A DNA stretch of 64,000 bases from Mycolicibacterium iranicum (GCF_002101705.1 NZ_LQPC01000047.1:186001-250000), one strand, 5' to 3'; shown: positions 1-8,787, counted from the stretch's first letter. The notes: generated by a model from the sequence alone, not told the origin. A program made the numbers and translations.

Positions 1-451
1 GCGATCAGGATGGCTGCCATGGCGTCACTTCTGGCATTGGCGGGACGGCCGTGATGGACACCGTGGACGTCGAACCGCATTCCAGCGCCGGAACGAGCAT
101 CGCGTAACCCCCCGTGTGCGACGGCGGGGCCCGCACGATCGGCATGCCCGGACCCGCGCCGTCGAATTGCGCCCCTATTTGCTCGCCGCGGACGGACCAG
201 CCAGAGATCCTGGCCCGGTTCTCGGGGCTCACGCCCCAACCGGAATTGACGCCCGGACCCTCAGCGAGCCGCCCGACAACTCTAATCCTACGCCCGTTCA
301 CCTGTGTGGCCTGGTAGAACGGCGTGCGCAGTCGAAGGGCCCAGCTATCGCCCTGGTGAGGGGTTGCGGATGCGGCACTGCTATTCCGATGGCGGAGGAC
401 TGCACCGCGAGATCACGCTCAGCGAGTTTGCGGGCGTTCCGGCGACATCTG
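1..451. other. No confident gene
   Basis: No convincing gene was found here. A small open frame on the minus strand (5-301, 98 codons, GTG start) has no recognisable domain, no clear ribosome binding site and the composition of a GC-rich shadow frame. In M. tuberculosis the gene beyond this point is the RNase J gene, whose end would lie to the left of position 1. The stretch is best treated as an intergenic region plus the downstream flank of the methyltransferase gene. Confidence 0.5.
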
Positions 452-1324
452 TCAGCGGGCGGCCATGACCGTCCATTCGAGTGCCGACGCGGTGAGATCG
501 CGTCCGGTGGGGCGGATGTAGGTGTCGCGGAAGTAGCTCGGCCCGGCCTGCTCGACCTCCCGCCAGCCGTACTCCGCGAGAAGTTCGCCGACGTGTTCGG
601 GAACCAACCCGGATTTCCACACCTCGCGCCGCTTGCGGAACTTCCGGTACACCGACTCGGAGCCGTACAGGTTGGTGCCGTCGATGAAGTCCTGGCGGAT
701 ATAGGTGAACACCAGCCTGCTGCCAGGGGCGGCGTCGCCGAGCTGTGTGAGGGTGGACCGCACCGCCTCAGGTGTCAGGTACTGCGTGACACCCTCCCAG
801 ATGAAAAACGTCCGCGCTTGCCGGTGATAGCCGCGCGCCTCCAGCGTCGGGATGAGCGCGTCGCGCTCGAAGTCGACGGGGACGAGATGCACCGACGGCG
901 GAACCGAACCCAGCGCCCGTTGCAGCACAGCCGCTTTCAGTGTCGAATTGACCTGCTGGTCGACCTCGAAGACCGGCATGTCGCTGTGGCGGGCGATCCG
1001 GCAGGCGCGCGTGTCCAAGCCCGCGCCGAGCACGACAACGGTCTCGGTGTCGTTCAGCGGATCCGAGAGGCGTTCGTCGATGAAGCGTTTGCGGCAGGCG
1101 ATGCTGGCCCACAGGCCGGGCCCCGACCGGTTGATGGCAGACACGGTTGCCCGCCGAAGCGTGTCCGAGCGTGTCGCGCGCACCAGGAAGCGAAATCTGC
1201 TGGGCAGGAATGACTCCGCGAGATCATCATCGACCAGGCGACGCGCGGCGGGCTCGTTGTGCTCGATGGCCGCCAGCACCATGGGCCCGAAGGCGGTCTG
1301 GGCGGCGGCGTTTCGAGAGGTCAT
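452..1324 (-). CDS. SAM-dependent methyltransferase, Rv2751-like
   Basis: This 290-residue protein belongs to the leucine-carboxyl-methyltransferase-like (TIGR00027) family that is expanded in mycobacteria. A SAM-binding glycine loop, GAGLDTRA, lies at residues 100-107, followed by an acidic strand (FEVDQQ) that would hold the ribose, and the family motif WEGVTQYL lies near residue 173. The substrate is unknown; the family is thought to act on carboxyl or hydroxyl groups of small molecules. The ATG overlaps the stop codon of the upstream short-chain dehydrogenase gene (ATGA, 1321-1324), so the two are translationally coupled. The same trio is conserved as Rv2749-Rv2751 beside ftsK in M. tuberculosis. 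The family call is secure; the function is not. Confidence 0.85.
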   Translation of the reverse strand: MTSRNAAAQTAFGPMVLAAIEHNEPAARRLVDDDLAESFLPSRFRFLVRATRSDTLRRATVSAINRSGPGLWASIACRKRFIDERLSDPLNDTETVVVLGAGLDTRACRIARHSDMPVFEVDQQVNSTLKAAVLQRALGSVPPSVHLVPVDFERDALIPTLEARGYHRQARTFFIWEGVTQYLTPEAVRSTLTQLGDAAPGSRLVFTYIRQDFIDGTNLYGSESVYRKFRKRREVWKSGLVPEHVGELLAEYGWREVEQAGPSYFRDTYIRPTGRDLTASALEWTVMAAR

Positions 1325-2139
1325 CGTTTATTGATATACCCCGCGTCGACCGGGAGCGTGATCCCGGTGACGTAACGAGCGGCATCGGACACCAGCCAGA
1401 ACACTGCGTTGGCGATGTCCTCGGGCTCCAGCGTCTGCACGGGCAGCGCGTTGCCCATGTCGGGGCCGCCCTCGCTCTGCTGCGCCATGCCATCCAGCCA
1501 CGACCGGGTGAACTCGTTGTCGATCATGGGCGTGTTCACGCCGGCCGGGTGCACCGAGTTGACTCGAATGCTGTACTGGGCAAGGAAGTTGGCGTACACC
1601 CGCATGATTCCGACAATGCCGTGCTTGGCGGCGGCGTACCCCACGGAGCCTCCCACGGGGGCGCCGAGGCCGACCAGACCCGCGACCGAGCTGATGAGCA
1701 CGATGGCTCCGCCGTTGCCGAACTTCACCATCGGCTTCATGGCGACGTCGATCGTGTTGTAGACGCCGGTGAGGTTCACGTCGATGACGTCCTGCCATGC
1801 GCTGTCGGCGGCCATGGGTGCGATGCCCGCGTTGGCGACCACGATGTCGAGACGGTTGCCGAGCTTCTCGGTCCCGTCCCTGACGGCGGCCTTGACGGCG
1901 TCGCGGTCGCGGACGTCGGCCTCATACGTGGCGATGCGCGCGCCCGTGTCCTCGACGAGCTTGACCGTCGCGGCCATGTCCTCGGCGGTGGCCAGCGGGT
2001 AGGGGACCGACTCGATCTGGGCGCAGAGATCCAGCGCGATGATGTCGGCGCCCTCCGCGGCGAGTTTGACGGCGTGCGCGCGACCTTGGCCGCGCGCGGC
2101 GCCGGTAATCAAAGCGACCTTGCCGGTGAGCTCACCCAT
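1321..2139 (-). CDS. Mycofactocin-type short-chain dehydrogenase (Rv2750-like)
   Basis: This is a 272-residue short-chain dehydrogenase/reductase. The nucleotide-binding motif TGAARGQGR is at residues 12-20, NAG at about 103-105, the catalytic Ser at 150-151 and YAAAK (Tyr168, Lys172) follows. The TGAARGQGR form, and the insertion with PYPLAT near residues 47-52, are typical of the SDR subfamily with tightly held NAD that uses the peptide-derived cofactor mycofactocin for recycling. The reaction is therefore probably oxidation of an alcohol or reduction of a carbonyl coupled to mycofactocin rather than to free NAD. It sits in a three-gene operon between the monooxygenase-fold gene (13 nt upstream) and a methyltransferase (4-nt overlap). 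The substrate cannot be read from the sequence. Confidence 0.88.
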   Translation of the reverse strand: MGELTGKVALITGAARGQGRAHAVKLAAEGADIIALDLCAQIESVPYPLATAEDMAATVKLVEDTGARIATYEADVRDRDAVKAAVRDGTEKLGNRLDIVVANAGIAPMAADSAWQDVIDVNLTGVYNTIDVAMKPMVKFGNGGAIVLISSVAGLVGLGAPVGGSVGYAAAKHGIVGIMRVYANFLAQYSIRVNSVHPAGVNTPMIDNEFTRSWLDGMAQQSEGGPDMGNALPVQTLEPEDIANAVFWLVSDAARYVTGITLPVDAGYINKR

Positions 2140-2152
2140 GGTCAGCGAACCC

Positions 2153-2467
2153 CTAAGGACGCAGCTGGCCCTTGGCCGGGTCGCCGGCGACGACCGGCTG
2201 CATCACCTTGATGTCGGGAGCGCCGTCGAGGTGATCGCCGACGGTGCCGAAGAGCGTGGCGACCGCGGGCGCGGCGCTGTGCGCCTGCAGTGCGTCGGCG
2301 TCGGCCCACTGCTCGACGAACACGAAGGTGCCGTCGGACTCGTGCAGCGAGTAGAGCTGGCAGCCGGGCTCGTCGTGGACCGCTTCGATGGCCTGTGTGC
2401 AGGCATTGCGCACCGTGTCGACGGACTCGGGCTTGGCGGTCATGGTGGCGATGACGACGATCGGCAT
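2153..2467 (-). CDS. Antibiotic biosynthesis monooxygenase-fold protein
   Basis: This is a 104-residue protein of the ABM/YgiN ferredoxin-like fold, the size of its counterpart Rv2749. The strand-helix pattern MPIVVIATMTAKPESV, then YSLHESDG and FVFVEQWADADALQAH, is the family hallmark. Members are cofactor-free monooxygenases, quinol or haem-related enzymes, or simple ligand binders. The ATG at 2467 was chosen because a GAGGAG ribosome binding site lies just before it and the fold begins at once; the longer upstream frame has no domain. It is the first gene of a minus-strand operon with the SDR and methyltransferase genes, divergent from ftsK. Confidence 0.85.
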   Translation of the reverse strand: MPIVVIATMTAKPESVDTVRNACTQAIEAVHDEPGCQLYSLHESDGTFVFVEQWADADALQAHSAAPAVATLFGTVGDHLDGAPDIKVMQPVVAGDPAKGQLRP

Positions 2468-2591
2468 GCGGAACTCCTCGTTGAGCGGTACTGAACAGAT
2501 GTCACCGTACTGTCTCCTGCCGCGTGTGTCGTCGGTGGGCGAATTGCGGGCCGTAGAGCCGCTACCGGTCCGATGCCCGGCTGACACCAAG

Positions 2592-2630
2592 CTGTGACCA
2601 GTGTGGCGCATGGTGCATCTGAGGTCACAG
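2592..2630. repeat. Inverted repeat before ftsK promoter
   Basis: A perfect 8-bp inverted repeat, CTGTGACC (2592-2599) and GGTCACAG (2623-2630), has arm centres 31 bp apart, about three helical turns. It lies directly upstream of the presumed ftsK -10 box and covers its -35 region. It could be a binding site for a dimeric or looping regulator. The arms resemble CRP half sites but are too far apart for a single CRP dimer. Confidence 0.5.
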
Positions 2631-2634
2631 CGAC

Positions 2635-2640
2635 TAGGCT
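2635..2640 (+). promoter_or_regulatory. -10 box of ftsK (leaderless)
   Basis: TAGGCT ends 7 nt before the ATG at 2648, so transcription would begin at or next to the start codon. This supports 2648 over the in-frame start further upstream. Confidence 0.6.
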
Positions 2641-2647
2641 GGACCCT

Positions 2648-5176
2648 ATGGCGAGTAAGACCGCGGCCCGATCTTCTGCACGTCAGAGCAGGTCAAAGGC
2701 CCCAACGCGCGGCGGGAAACGGCCGGCGCGCGCCTCTGCGCCGGGCCGCAAGCCCGCCCGCCGAGGTCCGTCACCTGTCGCGTCGGCGGGCACAGCTGTC
2801 GGACGCGGGGTGCGGGCAGGCTGGCTCATGGTGGCCAAGGGCGCCGGAAGCACCGCCCGCTCGGTGGGTCGTGCACGCGAACTGGAGCCCGGACACCGTC
2901 GCGACGGCCTTGCCCTGGCCCTGCTCGGTCTGGCCGTCGTCGTGGCCGCGAGTTCCTGGTTCGACGCGGCGCGGCCGGTCGGCGCGTGGATCGACACGGT
3001 CGTGCGGGTCGTCATCGGCGCTGCCGTCGTGCTGGTGCCCCTCGTGCTGGCCGCAATCGGCGTCACCCTGATGCGTTCCGAGCCGGATCCCGAAGCCAGG
3101 CCCCGACTGATCCTCGGGTTCGCGATGATCGCGCTGCCGGCCCTCGGTCTCTGGCACCTGTGGTCGGGGTCGCCGGCGGACCCGATCGGTCGCCAGCACG
3201 CAGGCGGATTCGTCGGGTTCGTCATCGGTGGCCCGCTGTCGGACGGGCTGACCACGTGGATCGCGGCGCCGCTGCTGTTCATCGGTGTCCTCTTCGGTGT
3301 GTTGCTGGTGACGGGGACGACGATCCGCGAGGTGCCCGCGACCGTCCGTGACATGTTCACGACGCGCTGGAACCGCGAATACGACGACGAGTACGACGAA
3401 TACGACGACGAGTACGACGAGAACGAGACATCCGAGGACTTCTCCGACGGGTACTACGACGGTGCACCTCTCGACGAAGCGGAGGCGTGGCCATCACCCA
3501 CCCAGCCCACCGTGCCGCTGACGCGTCCCGACGGCCCTGTGGGCACGCCGATGGACAACTACCCGCTTGCCGAAGAAGACATCGCTCCCAAGGCCATCGA
3601 GTCGGCGGCCAAGTCGCGTAAGAAGACGCGCAAGGAGCCCAAGCTCGTCCTCGACCGTGTCGTGGACGGCCCCTACACGCTGCCGCCGCTCGACCTGCTC
3701 ATCGCCGGCGATCCGCCGAAACGGCTGACATCGGCCAACCAGGCCATGACCGACGCGATCACGTCGGTGCTCGACCAGTTCAAGGTCGACGCCGCGGTCA
3801 CCGGCTGCACGCGCGGACCGACCGTCACCCGTTACGAGGTCGAACTCGGCCCCGGCGTCAAGGTCGAGAAGATCACGGCGCTGCACCGCAACATTGCTTA
3901 CGCGGTCGCGACCGAGAGCGTCCGCATGCTCGCCCCCATCCCCGGCAAGTCCGCCGTCGGCATCGAGGTGCCCAACACCGACCGTGAAATGGTGCGCCTG
4001 GCCGACGTGCTGACCGACCCTGTGGTGCGTTCCGATCACCATCCGCTGGTCATCGGCCTCGGCAAGGACATCGAGGGCGAGATGATCTCGGCGAATCTGG
4101 CGAAGATGCCGCACCTTCTGGTGGCCGGATCCACGGGCTCCGGCAAGTCCAGCTTCGTCAACTCGATGCTTGTCTCGCTGCTGGCCCGCGCCACCCCCGA
4201 AGAGGTCAGGATGATCCTGATCGATCCGAAGATGGTGGAACTGACGCCGTACGAAGGCATTCCGCACCTGATCACGCCGATCATCACCGAGCCGAAGAAG
4301 GCTGCCGCCGCGCTGGCGTGGCTGGTCGAGGAGATGGAGCAGCGCTACCAGGACATGCAGGCCTCGCGGGTGCGCCACATCGACGTGTTCAACGACAAGG
4401 TGCGCTCCGGTGAGATCACCGCACCGTTGGGCAGCAACCGCGAATACAAGCCGTACCCGTACATCCTGGCGATCGTCGACGAGCTCGCCGACCTGATGAT
4501 GACCGCGCCCCGTGACGTCGAAGAGGCCATCGTGCGGATCACCCAAAAGGCCCGTGCCGCAGGCATTCACCTCGTTCTGGCGACCCAGCGGCCATCTGTT
4601 GACGTCGTCACCGGTCTGATCAAGACGAACGTGCCGTCGCGGCTGGCATTCGCCACGTCGTCGCTGACCGACAGCCGCGTCATCCTGGACCAGCCGGGCG
4701 CAGAGAAGCTGATCGGCATGGGCGACGGCCTGTTCCTGCCGATGGGCGCCAACAAGCCCATGCGCCTGCAGGGTGCGTTCATCACCGACGAGGAGATCCA
4801 CGCGGTCGTCTCGGCGACCAAGGATCAGGCCGAGCCCGAGTTCGTCGAGGGCGTCACCGCCGTCAAGGCCGGCGAACGCAAGGATGTCGACCCCGATATC
4901 GGCGACGACATGGACGTGTTCCTGCAGGCCGTCGAACTGGTGGTGTCCAGCCAGTTCGGGTCGACGTCGATGCTGCAGCGCAAGTTGCGCGTCGGCTTCG
5001 CCAAGGCCGGCAGGTTGATGGACCTCATGGAGAACCGCGGCATCGTCGGCCCGTCGGAGGGCTCGAAGGCGCGCGAGGTGCTCGTCAAACCCGACGAGCT
5101 GGCCGGCACGCTGATGCTGATCCGCGGCGGAAGCGACGCGTCAGGCGACGACGTGGATGACGAACCGGACTTCTAG
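2648..5176 (+). CDS. ftsK: DNA translocase FtsK
   Basis: FtsK is a septum-anchored DNA pump that clears and aligns the chromosome terminus during division. The 842-residue protein starts with a basic, Ala/Arg-rich cytosolic segment (1-80), has about four membrane segments (roughly 85-230) and then an acidic Asp/Tyr/Glu repeat linker near 243-270. The RecA-like motor follows, with Walker A AGSTGSGKSS near 492-501 and Walker B (IVDELADLMM) near 605-614. It ends in a winged-helix gamma domain (about 760-835) that reads orienting DNA sequences. The ATG is favoured by the leaderless -10 box. The stop codon abuts the stop of the convergent O-methyltransferase. M. tuberculosis FtsK is Rv2748c. Confidence 0.96.
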   Translation: MASKTAARSSARQSRSKAPTRGGKRPARASAPGRKPARRGPSPVASAGTAVGRGVRAGWLMVAKGAGSTARSVGRARELEPGHRRDGLALALLGLAVVVAASSWFDAARPVGAWIDTVVRVVIGAAVVLVPLVLAAIGVTLMRSEPDPEARPRLILGFAMIALPALGLWHLWSGSPADPIGRQHAGGFVGFVIGGPLSDGLTTWIAAPLLFIGVLFGVLLVTGTTIREVPATVRDMFTTRWNREYDDEYDEYDDEYDENETSEDFSDGYYDGAPLDEAEAWPSPTQPTVPLTRPDGPVGTPMDNYPLAEEDIAPKAIESAAKSRKKTRKEPKLVLDRVVDGPYTLPPLDLLIAGDPPKRLTSANQAMTDAITSVLDQFKVDAAVTGCTRGPTVTRYEVELGPGVKVEKITALHRNIAYAVATESVRMLAPIPGKSAVGIEVPNTDREMVRLADVLTDPVVRSDHHPLVIGLGKDIEGEMISANLAKMPHLLVAGSTGSGKSSFVNSMLVSLLARATPEEVRMILIDPKMVELTPYEGIPHLITPIITEPKKAAAALAWLVEEMEQRYQDMQASRVRHIDVFNDKVRSGEITAPLGSNREYKPYPYILAIVDELADLMMTAPRDVEEAIVRITQKARAAGIHLVLATQRPSVDVVTGLIKTNVPSRLAFATSSLTDSRVILDQPGAEKLIGMGDGLFLPMGANKPMRLQGAFITDEEIHAVVSATKDQAEPEFVEGVTAVKAGERKDVDPDIGDDMDVFLQAVELVVSSQFGSTSMLQRKLRVGFAKAGRLMDLMENRGIVGPSEGSKAREVLVKPDELAGTLMLIRGGSDASGDDVDDEPDF

Positions 5177-6235
5177 CTAGCTCTTCGTCGCGACATACAT
5201 CGCCTGGCCGGGGATCCGGAGAATCCTGATCCGCCGGGGCGGTGCGCGGAATCCGGCATCGCGGAGCCAGCGGTACAACGTCTCGGGTGGGTGAATCTGC
5301 GCGCCGGAGCTGAGGTAGACGAACAGGCCGAGGACATTGGCCTGGGCCGAGGAGCGGTGACCGGGTTCGGCGAAAGCGTCCATCACGGCGAGCGTGCCGC
5401 CGGGCGCCAGGGCGTCGTGGACCTTGGCGAACAGATCGACGCTCTGCTCGGCGGTCAGGTGGTGCAACAGGTTGAAGCACAGCACCGTGTCGTACCCGTT
5501 GCCGTCGGGAGTAGGGGGTAGGTCGTCGGTCGTCGCGTCGCCGTCGCGGTGCTCGACACGGCCGGACATCCCTGCCGCCGCAATGATCTCGCGACCGATC
5601 GCCGCGCTGCCCGGCAGATCGAGCACCGTCGCGTGCAGGCCCGGGTGGCGACGGCACAGCTGCGCTGAATACCAGCCGTGCCCGCCTCCGATGTCCAGCA
5701 GTGATCGTGAGTCACGCGGCAGTGCAAGCTTTTTCGCCACCTCGCCGGCGGACAGGCGCGCCAGTTCCAGCTGCCCGTGGAGGTAGCGCCGCCAATACGG
5801 ATCGCCGGGCGGGGCGTCGTGATGTCCGGCGGGCCGCCCTATGCGAGTCACCTGATCCAGGGTCGACCACCATGCCCAGTAATCCGCGGTGCCCGCCACG
5901 TAGCCCGCGACCGACAGCGCAGACCGTGGGTCCAACCAGCGGCGCGCCGAGCGGGTGAGCCGGTAGCGCCCGGCCCTGACGGTGACGTGTCGACCCGACC
6001 GCAAGCAGTCGAGGAGCAGCCGGGTCGGCACCGGATCGAGGTTCAGATCGGCGGCGAGTTCTTCGGCCGTCGAGGGCCGCTCAGCGAGCCGGGCGGTCAT
6101 GCCCGTCTGCACGGCGGTGATGACCACCGCCGACAAAGCCATCCCACCCCAGGCTTCGGCGGCGGCGGTGGGGACCACGCCGGCTCGCAGCGCCAACCAC
6201 TCAAGGGGATTGGCCCCGCGCAGAGCGAGCCTCAC
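5177..6235 (-). CDS. O-methyltransferase beside type III PKS
   Basis: This is a 352-residue class I, plant-type O-methyltransferase (family 2). The N-terminal part (about 25-105) forms a winged-helix dimerisation domain, and the C-terminal domain has the SAM loop LDIGGGHGWYS at 179-189 and an acidic residue after the next strand. CFNLLHHL near 255 lies where this family places its catalytic His, so a proton-abstracting His is likely. Such enzymes methylate phenolic hydroxyls of aromatic polyketides. The gene starts with GTG and is divergent, over a 93-bp gap, from the UbiA and polyketide synthase genes, which suggests it decorates their product. It has no counterpart between ftsK and argA in M. 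tuberculosis. The family is sure; the substrate is inferred from context. Confidence 0.85.
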   Translation of the reverse strand: MRLALRGANPLEWLALRAGVVPTAAAEAWGGMALSAVVITAVQTGMTARLAERPSTAEELAADLNLDPVPTRLLLDCLRSGRHVTVRAGRYRLTRSARRWLDPRSALSVAGYVAGTADYWAWWSTLDQVTRIGRPAGHHDAPPGDPYWRRYLHGQLELARLSAGEVAKKLALPRDSRSLLDIGGGHGWYSAQLCRRHPGLHATVLDLPGSAAIGREIIAAAGMSGRVEHRDGDATTDDLPPTPDGNGYDTVLCFNLLHHLTAEQSVDLFAKVHDALAPGGTLAVMDAFAEPGHRSSAQANVLGLFVYLSSGAQIHPPETLYRWLRDAGFRAPPRRIRILRIPGQAMYVATKS

Positions 6236-6328
6236 TTATCGGGCACTTCCGTCACCAAAATTTACTACCATGTCAACGCTGGCTCGCGCGCTGACTCGGT
6301 CGCGTGTATGCACGACGGGAGGCCGACG
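6236..6328. promoter_or_regulatory. Divergent promoter region of polyketide locus
   Basis: This gap separates the O-methyltransferase start from the UbiA start. It contains an unusually AT-rich island near 6255-6275 (AAAATTTACTACCAT), which could provide -10 boxes on both strands (TAAATT on the minus strand, TACCAT on the plus strand). A GGGAGG ribosome binding site sits at 6317-6322. No clear operator palindrome was seen. Confidence 0.4.
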
Positions 6329-7198
6329 ATGACGGTCCCGACGCAGACCCCAGCTCACGTCCTGACGCGCGCCCGCGCACTGCTCGCTGCCGGGCACCCC
6401 GGGCCGTCGCAGGCCATCTCGGTGCTGGCCACCGTGCTGGCGGCGCAAGCGGCGCCCGACGGTATCGGGCCGGCCCTCACCGGGCCCGCGATGCTGGCAG
6501 GCCAGCTGTCGATCGGCTGGTCGAACGATGCCGTGGACGCCGCCCGCGACGCGGCGGCCGGCCGGACCGACAAACCCGTCGCCGCGGGCGTCATCGGCGT
6601 GCGGCCGGTCTGGATCGCGGCGTACGCGGCGCTGCTGGCCGCGCTGGCGATGGCGCTGGCCATCAGCCCGCTGACCGCCCTCATCCTGACTGTCATCGTC
6701 GGCGCGGCCTGGGCGTACAACCTCGGCCTGAAGTCGACACCTGCCTCGGGACTGATGTACATCCTCGGGTTCGGCCCCATTCCCGCCTACGCGGCGAGCA
6801 CGCTGCCGGGGCAGCCGCTGCCGACCTGGTATGCCACCGCCGCCGCGGCACTGCTCGGGCTGGGCGGCCACTTCGCCAATGTGCTGCCGGATCTGACGGC
6901 CGACCGCGCGACCGGGGTGGCCGGCCTGCCGCAACGCCTCGGCGCGCGGTGGGGCGCGGGCGCCGTTCGGGGCGCAGCCCTTGTCCTGCTGCTCTCGGCG
7001 TCCGTACTGCTGCTCGTGGCTTCCCGGTTCCACTGGATCGCGGTGGCGGGGATGGCCGTCGCCTGCGTGTTCGCGGTGATGGGCGCAGTGGGCACCGGCA
7101 AGGTCCCGTTCGCGGCGGCATTCGGCATCGCTGCCGTCGACGTCGTTCTGCTGGTGGTCCTCGGGTATGTGGGCGGAGGCGGTTATGCGCAGATCTGA
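6329..7198 (+). CDS. UbiA-family prenyltransferase
   Basis: This is a 289-residue multi-helix membrane protein of the UbiA superfamily, which attaches isoprenoid chains to aromatic rings or polar head groups using polyprenyl diphosphate and Mg2+. Both Asp-rich motifs are intact: NDxxDxxxD at residues 66-74 (Asn66, Asp67, Asp70, Asp74) and DLTAD at 188-192, followed by the usual GxxxLPxRLG turn. About eight membrane helices are visible. The ATG at 6329 is chosen because GGGAGG lies 6 nt upstream; an in-frame ATG at 6308 lacks this. The reading frame overlaps the next gene by 14 bp, so it is co-translated with the polyketide synthase. The likely acceptor is therefore the polyketide product. This is inference; a lipid-quinone or EboC-like role is also possible. 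Confidence 0.87.
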   Translation: MTVPTQTPAHVLTRARALLAAGHPGPSQAISVLATVLAAQAAPDGIGPALTGPAMLAGQLSIGWSNDAVDAARDAAAGRTDKPVAAGVIGVRPVWIAAYAALLAALAMALAISPLTALILTVIVGAAWAYNLGLKSTPASGLMYILGFGPIPAYAASTLPGQPLPTWYATAAAALLGLGGHFANVLPDLTADRATGVAGLPQRLGARWGAGAVRGAALVLLLSASVLLLVASRFHWIAVAGMAVACVFAVMGAVGTGKVPFAAAFGIAAVDVVLLVVLGYVGGGGYAQI

Positions 7199-8243
7199 GA
7201 GCCGCATTCTGGCCGTGCGGTCGGCATTCCCGGCCCACCGCTACTCGCAGGCTGCGCTCACGGCGAAGGTAGCCGAGCTCTGCGGTCTCGGCCCGCAGGA
7301 GCGCGTGTTGCTCGAGCAGTTGCACGCCAAGGCCGGGGTCGATCACCGCCACACCGTGCTGCTGTTAAGCGAGTACGAGGGGCTGCGCTCGATCGAGCTG
7401 GCCAACGACCGCTATGTCGAGAAGGCGACCGATCTCGCAGAGAGCGCACTGCGCGGCGCCCTCGACGCCGCGGGCCTGGTCGGACGGGATCTGGATCTGC
7501 TCATCGTCACCTCGGTCACCGGGGTCGCGGTGCCGTCGCTGGATGCGCGGCTGATACCCCGGCTCGGGCTGCGGCCCGACATCAAGCGGCTCCCGATCTT
7601 CGGGCTGGGCTGCGTGGCTGGTGCCGCCGGCCTGGCCAGGTTGCACGATTACCTGCTGGCGTGGCCGGATCACCGCGCCGCTCTGCTGGCGGTCGAGCTC
7701 TGCTCGCTGAGCTGGCCGATGGCCGATGTCACGACGGCCGATCTCGTCGTCACGGGTCTGTTCGGTGACGGTGGCGCGGCCCTGGTGGCCGCCGGTGAGC
7801 GGGTCGGCGATGGCATCCGGGTGATCGCCACGCGCAGCGAGGTGTATCCCGACAGCGGCGATACCCTGGGGTGGCGGCTGGGCGCGGAAGGTTTCCGCAT
7901 CGTGCTGACCGCCGAACTGGCCGACGTGGTCGAGCGGCGGCTCGCCGGCAGCGTCACCTCGTTTCTGGCCGAACACCAGCTGACCGTCGACGAGATCGAC
8001 CTCTGGGTGTGCCACCCGGGCGGCCCGAAGGTCGTCGACGCCGTCCAGAACAGCCTCAAGCTTCCCGACACCGCCGTGGAGCGGAGTCGACGTTCGCTCG
8101 CCGAGGTCGGCAACCTGTCCTCGGCCTCGGTGCTGCACATCCTGGAAAAGACGATCGACGGCGCGCCACCGCCGGGGTCGACGGGTCTGATGATCGGCCT
8201 GGGGCCCGGCGTCAGCGTCGAGCTGGTGTTGCTGCGGTGGTGA
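7185..8243 (+). CDS. Type III polyketide synthase
   Basis: This is a 352-residue chalcone-synthase-like type III polyketide synthase, a homodimer that extends an acyl-CoA starter with malonyl-CoA and cyclises the product to a pyrone, resorcinol or other phenolic ring. The Cys-His-Asn triad is complete: Cys143 in GLGCVAG, His277 in CHPGGPK and Asn310 in GNLSSAS. The C-terminal GLGPG loop (338-342) is also present. The ATG at 7185 follows a GGAGGC ribosome binding site; an in-frame ATG at 7167 is less well placed. It overlaps the UbiA gene by 14 bp. In other mycobacteria type III synthase loci have been tied to long-chain pyrones and to polyketide quinones. Starter and product here are unknown. 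Confidence 0.93.
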   Translation: MRRSESRILAVRSAFPAHRYSQAALTAKVAELCGLGPQERVLLEQLHAKAGVDHRHTVLLLSEYEGLRSIELANDRYVEKATDLAESALRGALDAAGLVGRDLDLLIVTSVTGVAVPSLDARLIPRLGLRPDIKRLPIFGLGCVAGAAGLARLHDYLLAWPDHRAALLAVELCSLSWPMADVTTADLVVTGLFGDGGAALVAAGERVGDGIRVIATRSEVYPDSGDTLGWRLGAEGFRIVLTAELADVVERRLAGSVTSFLAEHQLTVDEIDLWVCHPGGPKVVDAVQNSLKLPDTAVERSRRSLAEVGNLSSASVLHILEKTIDGAPPPGSTGLMIGLGPGVSVELVLLRW

Positions 8244-8780
8244 TCACCGCTCAGATGCTTTGAGAGTCAACAACATCCGAGTGTTACCGAGGATGTTCGG
8301 CTTGACGTAGGACAGGTCGAGGAACTCGGCCACACCCGTGTCGTAGGAGCGGCACATCTCCTCGTAGACCTCGGAGGTCACCGGGGTGCCCTCGATTTCC
8401 TGGAAGCCGTGTCGCCCGAAGAACTCCGTCTCGAAGGTGAGCACGAAGATCCGGCGCAGATGCAGTTCGGCCGCCACTTTTAGCAGCTGTTCGACGATGG
8501 CGTGGCCCACCCCCTGACCGCGGACCTTGGGATGCACCGCCACTGTGCGCACCTCGCCGAGGTCGGACCACAGCACATGCAGGGCGCCGCAGCCGATCAG
8601 CTCGCCGTCCATGTCGGCCACCCAGAACTCCTGCACGGACTCATACAGCGTCACCAGGTTCTTCTCCAGCAGGATCTTGCCCGCATAGATGTCGACGAGC
8701 TCCTTGATGGCCGCCACGTCGGAAGTCGTTGCCCGGCGCACCACGAGCTCGCTGGTAGGCGTGTCCGGATCTGCGCTCAT
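8244..8780 (-). CDS. argA: L-glutamate N-acetyltransferase, GNAT type
   Basis: This is a 178-residue GNAT acetyltransferase matching Rv2747, which was shown in M. tuberculosis to acetylate L-glutamate and so start arginine synthesis. The acetyl-CoA loop RGQGVG is at residues 87-92 after the AVHP strand. The ATG at 8780 is preceded by TACCCT at leaderless distance, and the longer frame upstream has no domain. Its stop codon abuts the stop of the convergent polyketide synthase. It is divergent from pgsA3. The assignment rests on family resemblance and shared gene order. Confidence 0.85.
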   Translation of the reverse strand: MSADPDTPTSELVVRRATTSDVAAIKELVDIYAGKILLEKNLVTLYESVQEFWVADMDGELIGCGALHVLWSDLGEVRTVAVHPKVRGQGVGHAIVEQLLKVAAELHLRRIFVLTFETEFFGRHGFQEIEGTPVTSEVYEEMCRSYDTGVAEFLDLSYVKPNILGNTRMLLTLKASER

Positions 8781-8787
8781 GCTCCGA

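Noticed and set aside
5..301. 98-codon minus-strand frame at the left edge
   Set aside because: No domain, no ribosome binding site and no known neighbour match; not listed as a gene.
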